Assembly (NCBI GenBank): GCA_000341795.1
Contig: AODO01000013.1
Span: 51,668-115,667, forward strand
Length of the DNA stretch: 64,000 bases
Direction of reading: 5' to 3'
Origin: Rhodococcus triatomae BKS 15-14
GTDB taxonomy: Bacteria > Actinomycetota > Actinomycetes > Mycobacteriales > Mycobacteriaceae
Of this stretch, positions 8,241 through 16,306 are shown one piece after another. Numbering within the stretch: the stretch's first letter is position 1; the number at the start of each line of letters is the position of its first letter. A program made the translations under genes and the position numbers. The notes below the pieces were generated by a model that saw only the letters and a program-made list of their open reading frames with translations, had not been told where the DNA came from and did no database searches.

Positions 8241-9042
8241 CGCGGTGCTCCTCGTGTTCGTAGAGCGGGAGAAGCTGCTCGGTGTCGAGTTCGGGGGTGG
8301 GCGCCGAGATCAGCATCCGGCCCTGCCGCAGACCCACGATGCGGTCACTGTGCCGCAGGGCGAGCGGAAGCACGTGCAGGCTGACCAGGACCGGGATCCG
8401 GTACTCCGCGGCGATGCCGCGCAGCAGTTCGAGCACCGAGTCGGCGAGCTTGGGGTCGAGCGAGGCGACGGGCTCGTCGGCGAGCACGATGCGCGGCTGC
8501 TGCATGAGAGCGCGGGCGATCGCGACGCGCTGCTGCTGTCCACCGCTCAGGGAGCGGGCCTGGTCCTTCGCCTTGTGGGCGATGCCGACCCGGTCGAGGT
8601 AGTGCATCGCGAGTTTCCGCTGCTCGCCGGTGAATCCGCCGATCAGGTTGATCGGGCCCGCCCGGTGCAGGCCACCGGCGAGGACGTTGGTGAGCACGCT
8701 CAACCGCGGAATCAGGTTGAACTGCTGGAACACCTGACCGACCTCGGCGCGTAGCTGCCGCTGCTCACGGGTGCGGAGCGCGGAGACGTCGTGTCCCGCG
8801 ACGTGGACTGTGCCGCCGGCGACGGGCGCGAAACCGGTGAGGCTCTTCATGAGTGTCGACTTGCCGGACCCGGATGCGCCGAGCAGCGCGACGGTCTCAC
8901 CGGCGTGCAGGTCGAGGTCGACGCCGTCGAGTACGGTCTGGTCGCCGTAGTCCACCCGCAGGTCACGCACCGTGACCACGGGCGCGGTGCGGTCGGCCGG
9001 GGCCGGGGCCGCAGTCGGCGCGGGGACGGTCACGGCGGTCAT
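8221..9042 (-). CDS. phnC: Phosphonate-type ABC transporter ATPase PhnC
   Basis: A 273-residue ABC ATPase. Walker A is GASGSGKST (about residue 54), the Q-loop region VGQVFQQFNLIPRLSVLTNV is the typical PhnC form, the signature is LSGGQQQRVAIARAL and Walker B IVLADEPVASLDP. It powers the PhnDCE importer. The start ATG overlaps the phnD stop (ATGA) and its end overlaps phnE, so the transporter genes are translationally coupled. An Ala/Pro-rich N-terminal extension of about 20 residues precedes the conserved domain. Confidence 0.92.
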   Translation of the reverse strand: MTAVTVPAPTAAPAPADRTAPVVTVRDLRVDYGDQTVLDGVDLDLHAGETVALLGASGSGKSTLMKSLTGFAPVAGGTVHVAGHDVSALRTREQRQLRAEVGQVFQQFNLIPRLSVLTNVLAGGLHRAGPINLIGGFTGEQRKLAMHYLDRVGIAHKAKDQARSLSGGQQQRVAIARALMQQPRIVLADEPVASLDPKLADSVLELLRGIAAEYRIPVLVSLHVLPLALRHSDRIVGLRQGRMLISAPTPELDTEQLLPLYEHEEHRDDAHVA

Positions 9043-9950
9043 CCCTCGAGATCCGACAGCTCGACGCCCGCGACCGCGGCGATGTCGATGAAGGACTGGA
9101 ACTCCGCCGGGCTCGGGTCGATGATCTCCTCGAGGCCGATGAATCCGGAGTACGCGCCGAGCGCCTCGGCGTTCTCCTCGGAGAACACCTTCGGCAGCGC
9201 GTCCTGCAGCTGCGTGCGGGTCTCGTCGTCGAGCGACTGGCGGGCCAGGATCGCTCCCTGGATCGGCATCGACGGGCTCTCGCCGACCCCGCGCCACTCA
9301 CCGGCGGCGAAGGGGAACATCGGCTCGCCGAGCTGGGTCAGCATGACCGCGGTGCACGCGGCGTCGACCTGACCCTGCTCGAGAGCGGCGAAGCTGCCCT
9401 CGTGACCACCGGCGAAGATCGCCTCGTAGTCGGTGCCCCGCTCGAGCCCCGCCTCGTGCAGCATGTAGACGGGCATGAAGTAGCCGGAGCTCGAGGCCTG
9501 GTCGGCGAAGGCGACGGTTTTGCCCTTCAGATCGGTCAGGGACCGGACCGGCGAGTCGTCGAGCACGACGCACGTCGACACGGGGGCGTCGCTGCCCTTC
9601 CAGGCGAGCAGCGCGTCCACCTCTCCGGTGTTCATGGCGAGCGCGGACGGGAAGCCGCTCATGATGCCGAAGTCGACGTGATCGGACCGGATCGCTTCGA
9701 CGACGCTGAGGTAGTCGGGGACGTCCCGGATCTCGACGGAACGTCCGGTCGCGGCCTCGAGCTTGTCGGCGAGCACCTCGACGGGGTTCGCCGCGGTCGG
9801 ATCGTCGCCGACCGGGGTGGTGGCGATGGTGATGGGGGCGCCGGTCGCGGAGCCCTCGGCGTCCGCGCTGTCCGACGAGCAGCCGGTCAGGGCGACGACG
9901 AGGGCGCCGGCGCCCAGGAGGCCGAGGAGGGGGGTGGTGTGGCGACGCAT
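9039..9950 (-). CDS. phnD: Phosphonate-type ABC transporter substrate-binding lipoprotein PhnD
   Basis: A 303-residue exported binding protein (PhnD/periplasmic phosphate-phosphite-phosphonate binding family). The signal peptide ends in lipobox LTGCS (Cys24). Family features include DYLSVVEAIRSDHVDFGIM, the hinge VRSLTDLKGKTVAFADQASSSGY and GGHEGSFAALEQGQVDAAC. It is the first gene of a five-gene leftward operon and has an AAAGGGA ribosome-binding site. The specificity is not readable; family members bind phosphonates, phosphite or hypophosphite. Confidence 0.9.
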   Translation of the reverse strand: MRRHTTPLLGLLGAGALVVALTGCSSDSADAEGSATGAPITIATTPVGDDPTAANPVEVLADKLEAATGRSVEIRDVPDYLSVVEAIRSDHVDFGIMSGFPSALAMNTGEVDALLAWKGSDAPVSTCVVLDDSPVRSLTDLKGKTVAFADQASSSGYFMPVYMLHEAGLERGTDYEAIFAGGHEGSFAALEQGQVDAACTAVMLTQLGEPMFPFAAGEWRGVGESPSMPIQGAILARQSLDDETRTQLQDALPKVFSEENAEALGAYSGFIGLEEIIDPSPAEFQSFIDIAAVAGVELSDLEG

Positions 9951-9979
9951 GGTGTCCCTTTCACGTCACGTCGGGTGGT

Positions 9980-10001
9980 TTCGAGAACGTGGGTATTCGA
10001 A
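9980..10001. promoter_or_regulatory. Possible operator upstream of phnD
   Basis: A spaced inverted repeat TTCGA-N12-TCGAA lies about 30 bp upstream of the phnD start, in the likely promoter. It could be the site of the operon's own TetR. The arms are short and a chance occurrence is possible. Confidence 0.3.
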
Positions 10002-10096
10002 CTGCCCGAGATGACGCGGAATTACGAGACCGCCGTACTGGAAATGGGCCACCGGGTGAACACTCGGTCGCGCAGGTGTGATCCGGGACGCAGGCG

Positions 10097-11125
10097 TCAG
10101 CCGGCCGAGTGTCCGGTGGGGACGACCTCGTCGGGTTTCGGCGCAGGTGGAGGGGTGCCGTCGCCGAACGGTCTGCCGCCCAACGCTTCCCGACCGTGTG
10201 GGGTGAGCCACCCGGACAGGTCCGGGCCCTTCGGGACGATCCCGGTCGGGTTGATGTCCCGGTGGACCACGTAGTAGTGCCGCTTGATCTGCGCGAAGTC
10301 GACCGTGTCGCCGAATCCCGGCGTCTGGAACAGGTCCCGCGCGTAGGCCCACAGCACGTCCATCTCGGTGAGTGTGCTGCGGTTGCACTTGAAATGCCCG
10401 TGGTAGACGGGATCGAAGCGGACGAGGGTGGTGAACAGCCGCACGTCCGCCTCGGTGATGGTGTCGCCGACGAGGAATCGTTGGTCCCGCAGCCGCTCGG
10501 TCAACCAGTCGAGGCGGGCGAACAGCCGGTCGTAGGCGGCGTCGTACGACTCCTGCGACCCGGCGAACCCGCACCGGTACACGCCGTTGTTGACGTCGCG
10601 GAACACCAGATCGGCGACCTCGTCGATCTCGTCGCGCAGGTGCTCGGGATACAGCTGCGGAGCACCCTCGCGGTGGTAGGCGGTCCATTCCGTCGACAGG
10701 TCCAGGGTGATCTGCGGATAGTTGTTGGTGACCACCGCGCCGGACGGGATGTCGACGATCGCCGGGACGGTGATCCCGCGCGGGTACCCGGGGTCGCGGG
10801 CGAGGTACGCGTCCTGCAGGCGGGGGATCTTCAGGACCGGATCGATTCCGCCGGGGTCGAGATCGAAGGTCCAGCTGCGCTCGTCGTGTGTGGGTCCGCA
10901 CAGCCCCATCGACAGCACGCTCTCGAGTCCGAGCAGTCGGCGGACGATGATCGCGCGGTTCGCCCACGGGCACGCCCGGGCCGCGACCAGCCGGTAGCGG
11001 CCGGGCGAGGTGGGGTAGCCGTCCCGTCCGTCGGCGGTGATCCGAGTCTCGATGTACCGGGTGTCCCGGACGAACTCCTTGCCCGGGTCGACGTAGGCGC
11101 CGCTCGTGCTGTTGTTGTCGGTCAC
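10097..11125 (-). CDS. Xi-class glutathione transferase / glutathionyl-hydroquinone reductase homologue
   Basis: A 342-residue cytosolic thiol-dependent reductase. Residues 40-150 are the thioredoxin-like domain with the active-site CPWANR (Cys52). The C-terminal helical domain contains ITEADVRLFTTLVRFDPVYHGHFKCN and the xi-class motif HRDINPTGIVPKGP. The family reduces glutathionyl-hydroquinones. Actinobacteria generally use mycothiol instead of glutathione, so the physiological thiol may differ. The GTG start at 11125 has a -10-like TAACCT (11132-11137) 6 nt upstream, consistent with a leaderless message. Monocistronic. Confidence 0.85.
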   Translation of the reverse strand: MTDNNSTSGAYVDPGKEFVRDTRYIETRITADGRDGYPTSPGRYRLVAARACPWANRAIIVRRLLGLESVLSMGLCGPTHDERSWTFDLDPGGIDPVLKIPRLQDAYLARDPGYPRGITVPAIVDIPSGAVVTNNYPQITLDLSTEWTAYHREGAPQLYPEHLRDEIDEVADLVFRDVNNGVYRCGFAGSQESYDAAYDRLFARLDWLTERLRDQRFLVGDTITEADVRLFTTLVRFDPVYHGHFKCNRSTLTEMDVLWAYARDLFQTPGFGDTVDFAQIKRHYYVVHRDINPTGIVPKGPDLSGWLTPHGREALGGRPFGDGTPPPAPKPDEVVPTGHSAG

Positions 11126-11172
11126 CCTTTCAGGTTACGGCGCGCGGGAGCGGTCGACCTGTGTGAAGCGAG

Positions 11173-11859
11173 TCAGGGGAGGGTGACCTCGGTGACCGAG
11201 CCGAGTTCCTCGAATCCGAGACGCGCGGCGAGACGGCGGGACGCGGTGTTGCCCGGGTGGCTGCTCCACTGCGGGATCATTCCCTCGTCGATCGCGTCGT
11301 TCGTGCACAATCGCCCCACGACGGTGCCGTGGCCCCGGCGTCGCCCGGCGGGCACGGTGAGCACCCCGACGCGCGCGACGATGCCCTGCCATTCGTCGTA
11401 TCCCGCGGAGGCGAGGGGATTCTCGTCCTCGTCGAGAAGGGTGAACCAGTTCCGGCGGGTGGTGAGTGCCGCCTCGGCGACGTCGTCGGGTGGGCACGCC
11501 GTCTGCAGTGCCTGGACGTGCGGCTGGACGTGGGAGATGAGCGGATTGTCGACGTCGATGTCGTCGCGGGGCTCGGCGGCGTAGGAGAGCAGCCGCGGTG
11601 CCGAGCACCGCCCGGCACGGTCCTTGGTCAGCTCCATCAGAACGGGTCGGGACGACAGGGCCTCGTCGTCGAGCCCGGAGGCGCGGTCGAGGAGCCACTC
11701 CGGCCCGACGAGTGCGGTGGACGTGCCGAGTCGGATGTGGACCACGCGGCGCTCGGCGAGGCCGACGCTGCGGGCGCCGCCGCGGCGCAGGGCGTCGTCG
11801 GGCAGTCCGAGCTCACGCGACCAGGCGAGGGCGACGATGTCGAATTGGTGCGAGTCCAC
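11173..11859 (-). CDS. GNAT-family N-acetyltransferase
   Basis: A 228-residue protein whose C-terminal half is a GNAT fold: VARVGVLTVPAGRRRGHGTVVGRL is the acetyl-CoA pyrophosphate loop (RRRGHG) with its preceding strand, followed by the typical NTASRRLAARLGFEELG. The N-terminal half (1-120) is less conserved and may be a substrate-binding or degenerate GNAT half. Substrate unknown. The GTG at 11859 is chosen because the -10-like TACCGT (11867-11872) sits 7 nt upstream. The frame stays open far upstream on this strand only as a shadow of the genes opposite. Confidence 0.7.
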   Translation of the reverse strand: MDSHQFDIVALAWSRELGLPDDALRRGGARSVGLAERRVVHIRLGTSTALVGPEWLLDRASGLDDEALSSRPVLMELTKDRAGRCSAPRLLSYAAEPRDDIDVDNPLISHVQPHVQALQTACPPDDVAEAALTTRRNWFTLLDEDENPLASAGYDEWQGIVARVGVLTVPAGRRRGHGTVVGRLCTNDAIDEGMIPQWSSHPGNTASRRLAARLGFEELGSVTEVTLP

Positions 11860-11933
11860 GGTCCTGACGGTATCGGGTGCCGCGGACCCACCTCGGGCCG
11901 CGGCAACCTTGACCGGCAACTGTTCCGCGCCGT

Positions 11934-11951
11934 ATATTCCGCACGGAATAT
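11934..11951. promoter_or_regulatory. PadR operator palindrome
   Basis: Perfect inverted repeat ATATTCCG-CA-CGGAATAT, an AT-rich island in very GC-rich DNA, 22 bp upstream of the padR-like start. It probably overlaps the promoter and serves autoregulation of the PadR-MFS operon. Confidence 0.65.
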
Positions 11952-11973
11952 TTGCGCGGAAGGAGGTACGGGC

Positions 11974-12585
11974 GTGCCCGGCACTCCACTGGGGACCACC
12001 GTCCTCGCACTGCTCAACGAGCGCGACATGCATCCCTACGAGATGTTCCAACTGCTCCAGCAGCGTCGCCGCGACCGGCTGGTCAAGCTGCGCGCCGGAT
12101 CGCTGTACCACGCGGTGGGTCGGCTCGAAGCAGCGGAACTGATCGTCGCCGTCGCCACCGAACGGGACGGGAACCGTCCCGAACGCACCACCTACGCGAT
12201 CACCGACGCAGGCCGCACCGAACTGCGTGCGCGCGTCGGGGAGGCACTCGAACGGTCGGTGCGCGAATTCCCGCAGTTTCCCCTCGCCCTGTCCGAGGCA
12301 CACAACCTCCACGGCGAGGAGGTCGTGCAACGGCTCACCGCCCGGATCGCTCTGCTCGAAGGGGAGCTCGCCGACCTCGACACCTTCCGCGCCACGATGC
12401 TCGAACTCGACAAGCCACGCGCCTACTGGATCGAGGTCGACTACCGGCGCGCCGTCACCCGCACCGAGATCGAGTGGCTTCGCGCCACCGTCGACGAACT
12501 CGCGAGCGGCACACTGCCGTGGGTCGTCCCGGAAACCGACACGAACAATCGAGCGCAGGCCGCTGCGCAGCACACGAGGGGCTGA
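11974..12585 (+). CDS. PadR-family transcriptional regulator
   Basis: A 203-residue PadR-like repressor. The winged helix covers residues 1-90, with LGTTVLALLNERDMHPYEMF at the start and LKAG-like LRAGSLYHAVGRLEAAELI as recognition region; a helical dimerisation arm follows (about 95-185). The GTG at 11974 is preceded by AAGGAGGT, a near-perfect Shine-Dalgarno. It is followed by the MFS exporter after 3 nt, and the palindrome just upstream is its likely operator. PadR proteins typically derepress an efflux pump when they bind its substrate. Confidence 0.88.
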   Translation: MPGTPLGTTVLALLNERDMHPYEMFQLLQQRRRDRLVKLRAGSLYHAVGRLEAAELIVAVATERDGNRPERTTYAITDAGRTELRARVGEALERSVREFPQFPLALSEAHNLHGEEVVQRLTARIALLEGELADLDTFRATMLELDKPRAYWIEVDYRRAVTRTEIEWLRATVDELASGTLPWVVPETDTNNRAQAAAQHTRG

Positions 12586-12588
12586 CCC

Positions 12589-14097
12589 ATGACCGAAACC
12601 ACGACCCCCGGGACCGCGACACCCGACGTCAAGCCCTGGCCCGCGCTCTGGGCGCTGTGTCTGGGCTTCTTCATGATTCTCGTCGACTCGACGATCGTCG
12701 CGGTCGCGAACCCGGCGATCATGGAGGACCTGCAGGCCGACATCAACAGCGTCGTGTGGGTGACGAGCGCCTACCTGCTCGCCTACGCGGTGCCGTTGCT
12801 GATCACCGGCCGCCTCGGCGACCGTTTCGGACCGAAGAACCTGTACCTCCTCGGGCTGACGTTGTTCACGGCGGCGTCCCTGTGGTGCGGCCTGTCCGGG
12901 AGCATCGAGATGCTCATCGTCGCCCGGGTGTTCCAGGGCTTCGGTGCGGCACTGATGACGCCGCAGACGATGGCCGTGATCACCCGCATATTCCCGCCCG
13001 ACAAGCGGGGAACCGCGATGGGGCTGTGGGGTGCGGTGGCCGGTGTCGCGACGCTGGTCGGACCGCTCGCCGGCGGCGTGCTCGTCGACGGTCTCGGCTG
13101 GCAGTGGATCTTCATCGTGAACGTCCCCGTCGGCATCGTCGGCTTCTTCCTCGCCCTGCGGCTCGTCCCCACTCTCGAGACCAACGAACACAAGTTCGAC
13201 ATCCCCGGTGTGCTCCTCAGTGCCGCGGGCATGTTCCTGCTGGTGTTCGGTCTGCAGGAGGGCAACACCTACGACTGGTCGGCCCGCATCTGGCTGATGA
13301 TCGGCGGCGGACTGGCACTGCTCGCGCTGTTCGTCTGGAACCAGTCGCGGAACAAGGACGAGCCGCTGCTGCCGCTGGCGCTGTTCCGCGACCGCAACTT
13401 CTCGCTCGCCAACATCGCGATCACCGCGATGGGCTTCGCGATCACCGGTCTGTTGTTGCCGGTGATGTTCTACGCGCAGGGCGTCCGCGGCCTGTCGCCC
13501 ACGCAGTCGGCGCTGCTGATGGTGCCGATGGCGGTCCTCACCGGTGTGCTCGCACCGAACGTCGGCAAGCTCGTCGACCGGGTGCATCCCCGCTACATCG
13601 CCGCGCCGGGCTTCCTGATGCTGTCGGTGTCGCTGGGCTGGCTGGCGCTGGTGATGACGCCGCACGTGGCGATCTGGGAGCTGCTGCTGCCGATCGCACT
13701 GATGGGTGTCGCGAACGCGTTCATCTGGTCGCCGCTGGCCGCGACGGCGACGCGCAACCTGCCGCTGCACCAGGCCGGTGCCGGTTCCGGGGTGTACAAC
13801 ACCACCCGGCAGGTCGGCGCGGTGCTCGGCAGCGCCGCGATGGGTGCACTGATCACGTCGCGACTGACCGCGAACGGAGTCCCCGCCACCGGCACCGTGC
13901 ACGAGGGCATGGGCGGATCGATGCCCGAGTTCCTGCTCGACGGGTTCAGCTCCGCGATGGCGCAGACGATGCTCCTCCCCGCCGTGGTGCTGCTCATAGG
14001 TTTCGTTGCCGCGCTGTGCTTCTCCCGTCCGCAGACGGCGCCGGTCGGTGCCCCCGTGGTGGCCGCGCCGGGGAGCCGCGAGCCTATGGCAGGCTGA
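12589..14097 (+). CDS. DHA2-type MFS drug exporter (EmrB/QacA family)
   Basis: A 502-residue proton-driven efflux protein with 14 predicted membrane segments. Motif D-like ILVDSTIVAVANPAI lies in TM1 and motif A GRLGDRFGPKNLYL after TM2. The motif C-like segment GVATLVGPLAGGVLVDGLGW is in TM5. It is co-transcribed with the PadR gene 3 nt upstream, so efflux is probably induced by its substrate. Substrates cannot be predicted. Confidence 0.92.
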   Translation: MTETTTPGTATPDVKPWPALWALCLGFFMILVDSTIVAVANPAIMEDLQADINSVVWVTSAYLLAYAVPLLITGRLGDRFGPKNLYLLGLTLFTAASLWCGLSGSIEMLIVARVFQGFGAALMTPQTMAVITRIFPPDKRGTAMGLWGAVAGVATLVGPLAGGVLVDGLGWQWIFIVNVPVGIVGFFLALRLVPTLETNEHKFDIPGVLLSAAGMFLLVFGLQEGNTYDWSARIWLMIGGGLALLALFVWNQSRNKDEPLLPLALFRDRNFSLANIAITAMGFAITGLLLPVMFYAQGVRGLSPTQSALLMVPMAVLTGVLAPNVGKLVDRVHPRYIAAPGFLMLSVSLGWLALVMTPHVAIWELLLPIALMGVANAFIWSPLAATATRNLPLHQAGAGSGVYNTTRQVGAVLGSAAMGALITSRLTANGVPATGTVHEGMGGSMPEFLLDGFSSAMAQTMLLPAVVLLIGFVAALCFSRPQTAPVGAPVVAAPGSREPMAG

Positions 14098-14101
14098 GTT
14101 C

Positions 14102-14899
14102 ATGACCGCATCCGTGAAGCCGACCCGACTCGAACGCAGCAGTACCGACGCCGGCGCCGAGGTCGCCGTCCTCACCTTCGCGAACGGGGACCTGAACCTG
14201 TTCGACCAGGCGATGTTCGACTCGCTCACCGCGGATCTGGCAGAGCTCACCAGTCGGCCGCCGCGGGCGTTGCTCCTGCGTTCCGAGGGCCGGGTCGTCT
14301 CCGGTGGCGTGGACGTGCACCTGTTCGACGGGCTGAGCACCGAGCAGGGCACCGAACTGTGGCAGACGTTGTTCGCCGAGATCATCCACCGGATCGAGGC
14401 GCTGCCGTGCCCCGTCGTGTACGCCGCGCACGGGCTGACCCTCACCGCCGCCTTCGAGATCGCCCTCGCCTGCGACATCATCCTCGCGGCGCCGAAGGCG
14501 AAGTTCGGGCTCGTCGAGACGGTCGTCGGTCTGACGCCCTCGATGGGTGGCCCGCAGAGGCTCGCCGAGCGTGCGGGCTCGGGGCGGGCGCGTGAGTTCG
14601 TGATGACCGGCGACCTGTACGACGCCGAGACGATGCGGTCCTGGGGTGTCGTCAACGCCGTCCACGACGACGTCGACACCGCGGCCCGTGCGCTCACCGG
14701 GCGGCTCGCCGACGGTCCGACCCGGGCACACCACGCCACCAAGCGGATCATCGAGGCGTGGCGTTCCGGCGGTGTGGCCCACGCCGATTCCGTCACGCCC
14801 GAGGTCTCCGGTGCGCTGTTCGGCACGGAGGACCTGCGCGGCGCCGTGCGGAGCTTCCTGGAGGCGGGGCCGGGGAGGGCACGCTACGCGGGCCGGTGA
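14102..14899 (+). CDS. Enoyl-CoA hydratase/isomerase family protein
   Basis: A 265-residue crotonase-fold protein. Visible features are the oxyanion-hole region RVVSGGVDVHLF, then AAHGLTLTAAFEIALACDIILAAPKAKFGLVE, close to the crotonase signature although the usual G-G in NGxxxGGG is replaced by GLTLTAAFE. The usual catalytic Glu pair is not clearly conserved, so it may be an atypical or inactive member. It starts 4 nt after the MFS stop and may be part of that operon, though the functional link is unclear. Confidence 0.8.
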   Translation: MTASVKPTRLERSSTDAGAEVAVLTFANGDLNLFDQAMFDSLTADLAELTSRPPRALLLRSEGRVVSGGVDVHLFDGLSTEQGTELWQTLFAEIIHRIEALPCPVVYAAHGLTLTAAFEIALACDIILAAPKAKFGLVETVVGLTPSMGGPQRLAERAGSGRAREFVMTGDLYDAETMRSWGVVNAVHDDVDTAARALTGRLADGPTRAHHATKRIIEAWRSGGVAHADSVTPEVSGALFGTEDLRGAVRSFLEAGPGRARYAGR

Positions 14900-14902
14900 A
14901 TC

Positions 14903-14908
14903 TAGAGT
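14903..14908 (+). promoter_or_regulatory. Candidate -10 hexamer
   Basis: TAGAGT lies 6 nt before the ATG at 14915, the spacing seen at other leaderless-type starts in this window. It supports ATG 14915 over GTG 14909 as the start of the DUF1254 gene. Confidence 0.4.
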
Positions 14909-14914
14909 GTGACC

Positions 14915-16306
14915 ATGGCGTGTGAGGTGCGGCGGCGATCGCTCGGGCGTGCGGTGGCGGTGGCGACGGCCGGATTCCTCGGGGCGACGATCATCGCGGC
15001 GTGCGGGTCCTCGTCCGAGGACGCCGGGCCGAGCGAGCCACGCGATCGCGCCGAGGTCGCGGCCGACGGCTTCGTCTACGGATACGCGCCCGTGGCGTTG
15101 GCGAGGACGCGAGCCAACATGACGTGTCTGCTGCCGATCAACCAGCTCTACAACCAGTCGCAGATGTCGGGCCCGGATTCGCGGACGGTGGTCGCCCCGA
15201 ACGTCGACACCCTGTACTCCGTCGCCTGGCTCGACCTGCGTTCCGGCCCGATCCTGCTGGCGCATCCGGAGATGGGTGAGCGGTACTTCGGGTTCCAGCT
15301 CCTCGACATCTACAGCAACGTCTTCGCGAACGTCGGAACACGGGAAACGGGCTCGGCTGCAGGCTCGTTCCTGGTCGTGCCGCCCGGCTGGTCCGGCGCC
15401 GCACCCGCGGGGGCCGAGGTGATCGAGTCGCCGACCTGGGATTCGTGGGTGATCGGCCGGACCCTCGTCGAGTCCATGGACGACCTTCCTGCTGCACAGG
15501 CGGCGCAGAAGCAGTACTCGATGCGGGTGCTCGGTCCCGCCCCGGCGACGGCGCCGCCCGCCCTGCCGCCGACCGACTGCGGGAACAATCCGGCGCCGCA
15601 GGCCGTCGGTGCCGCGGGTCCGGCGTTCTACGACGAACTGTCCGCAGTCCTCGCCGCCAACCCTGCGCCGGAGGCGGACGCTCCGCTCCTCGCCGAGCTC
15701 GCGGAACTCGGGGTGACTCCCGGGGCCACGCCGAGCGCGGGCGACCCGCAGGACGTCGAGGCGCTCGCGTCCGGAGTCGTCCTGGGCAGTGAGCGCCTCG
15801 ACGACCTGATCGCCGAGGGCTCGGACGGTGATCCCGGGTCGTGGAGTTCGCTCGAGGATGCCGGGCGGTACGGGACCGACTACCTGCATCGGGCAATGGT
15901 GGCGAAGATCGGCCTCGGTGCGAACGTGCCCGAGGAGTCGATGTACCACGTCACCCGCGAGGGTACGGACGGTGAGGCGCTTCGAGGGTCGACCGGCCAC
16001 CTGCTGCACTTCGACGAGGATCAGCTGCCGCCGATCGACCCGCGCGGATTCTGGTCGATCACGCTCTACGGGCCCGACATGTTCCTGGTGCCCAACAGCA
16101 TCGCCCGCTACGCGATCGGGGACCGCACACCTGGTCTGGTGCGGGGCGACGACGGATCCCTCGACGTGTGGATCTCCAGTTCCCCGCCGCCGTCGGGGAA
16201 GGCGAACTGGCTGCCCGCGCCGGAGGGCGAGTTCGTCCTCATGCTGCGCACCTACCTGCCGACCGATCAGGCCTGGTCGCCGCCGGTCGTGCAGTCCGCC
16301 GAATGA
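14915..16306 (+). CDS. DUF1254/DUF1214 lipoprotein
   Basis: A 463-residue exported protein with signal peptide and lipobox IIAACGS, so probably a cell-envelope lipoprotein. Residues 40-170 are a DUF1254 domain (FVYGYAPVALARTR, VVAPNVDTLYSVAWLDL, RYFGFQLLDIYSNVFANVG). The C terminus is a DUF1214 domain (FWSITLYGPDMFLVPNSIARYAIGD, about 380-403). These proteins are common in actinobacteria and their biochemical role is unknown. GTG 14909 is an alternative start. The stop overlaps the start of the deaminase gene (ATGA), which couples a secreted protein to a cytosolic purine enzyme. Confidence 0.85.
   Translation: MACEVRRRSLGRAVAVATAGFLGATIIAACGSSSEDAGPSEPRDRAEVAADGFVYGYAPVALARTRANMTCLLPINQLYNQSQMSGPDSRTVVAPNVDTLYSVAWLDLRSGPILLAHPEMGERYFGFQLLDIYSNVFANVGTRETGSAAGSFLVVPPGWSGAAPAGAEVIESPTWDSWVIGRTLVESMDDLPAAQAAQKQYSMRVLGPAPATAPPALPPTDCGNNPAPQAVGAAGPAFYDELSAVLAANPAPEADAPLLAELAELGVTPGATPSAGDPQDVEALASGVVLGSERLDDLIAEGSDGDPGSWSSLEDAGRYGTDYLHRAMVAKIGLGANVPEESMYHVTREGTDGEALRGSTGHLLHFDEDQLPPIDPRGFWSITLYGPDMFLVPNSIARYAIGDRTPGLVRGDDGSLDVWISSSPPPSGKANWLPAPEGEFVLMLRTYLPTDQAWSPPVVQSAE

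Noticed and set aside
11173..14826. A 1217-codon open frame on the minus strand
   Set aside because: Only its 3' part (the GNAT gene, from 11859) is real. The rest mirrors the PadR, MFS and enoyl-CoA hydratase genes and is low-complexity Arg/Gln/His-rich, typical of antisense frames in GC-rich DNA.
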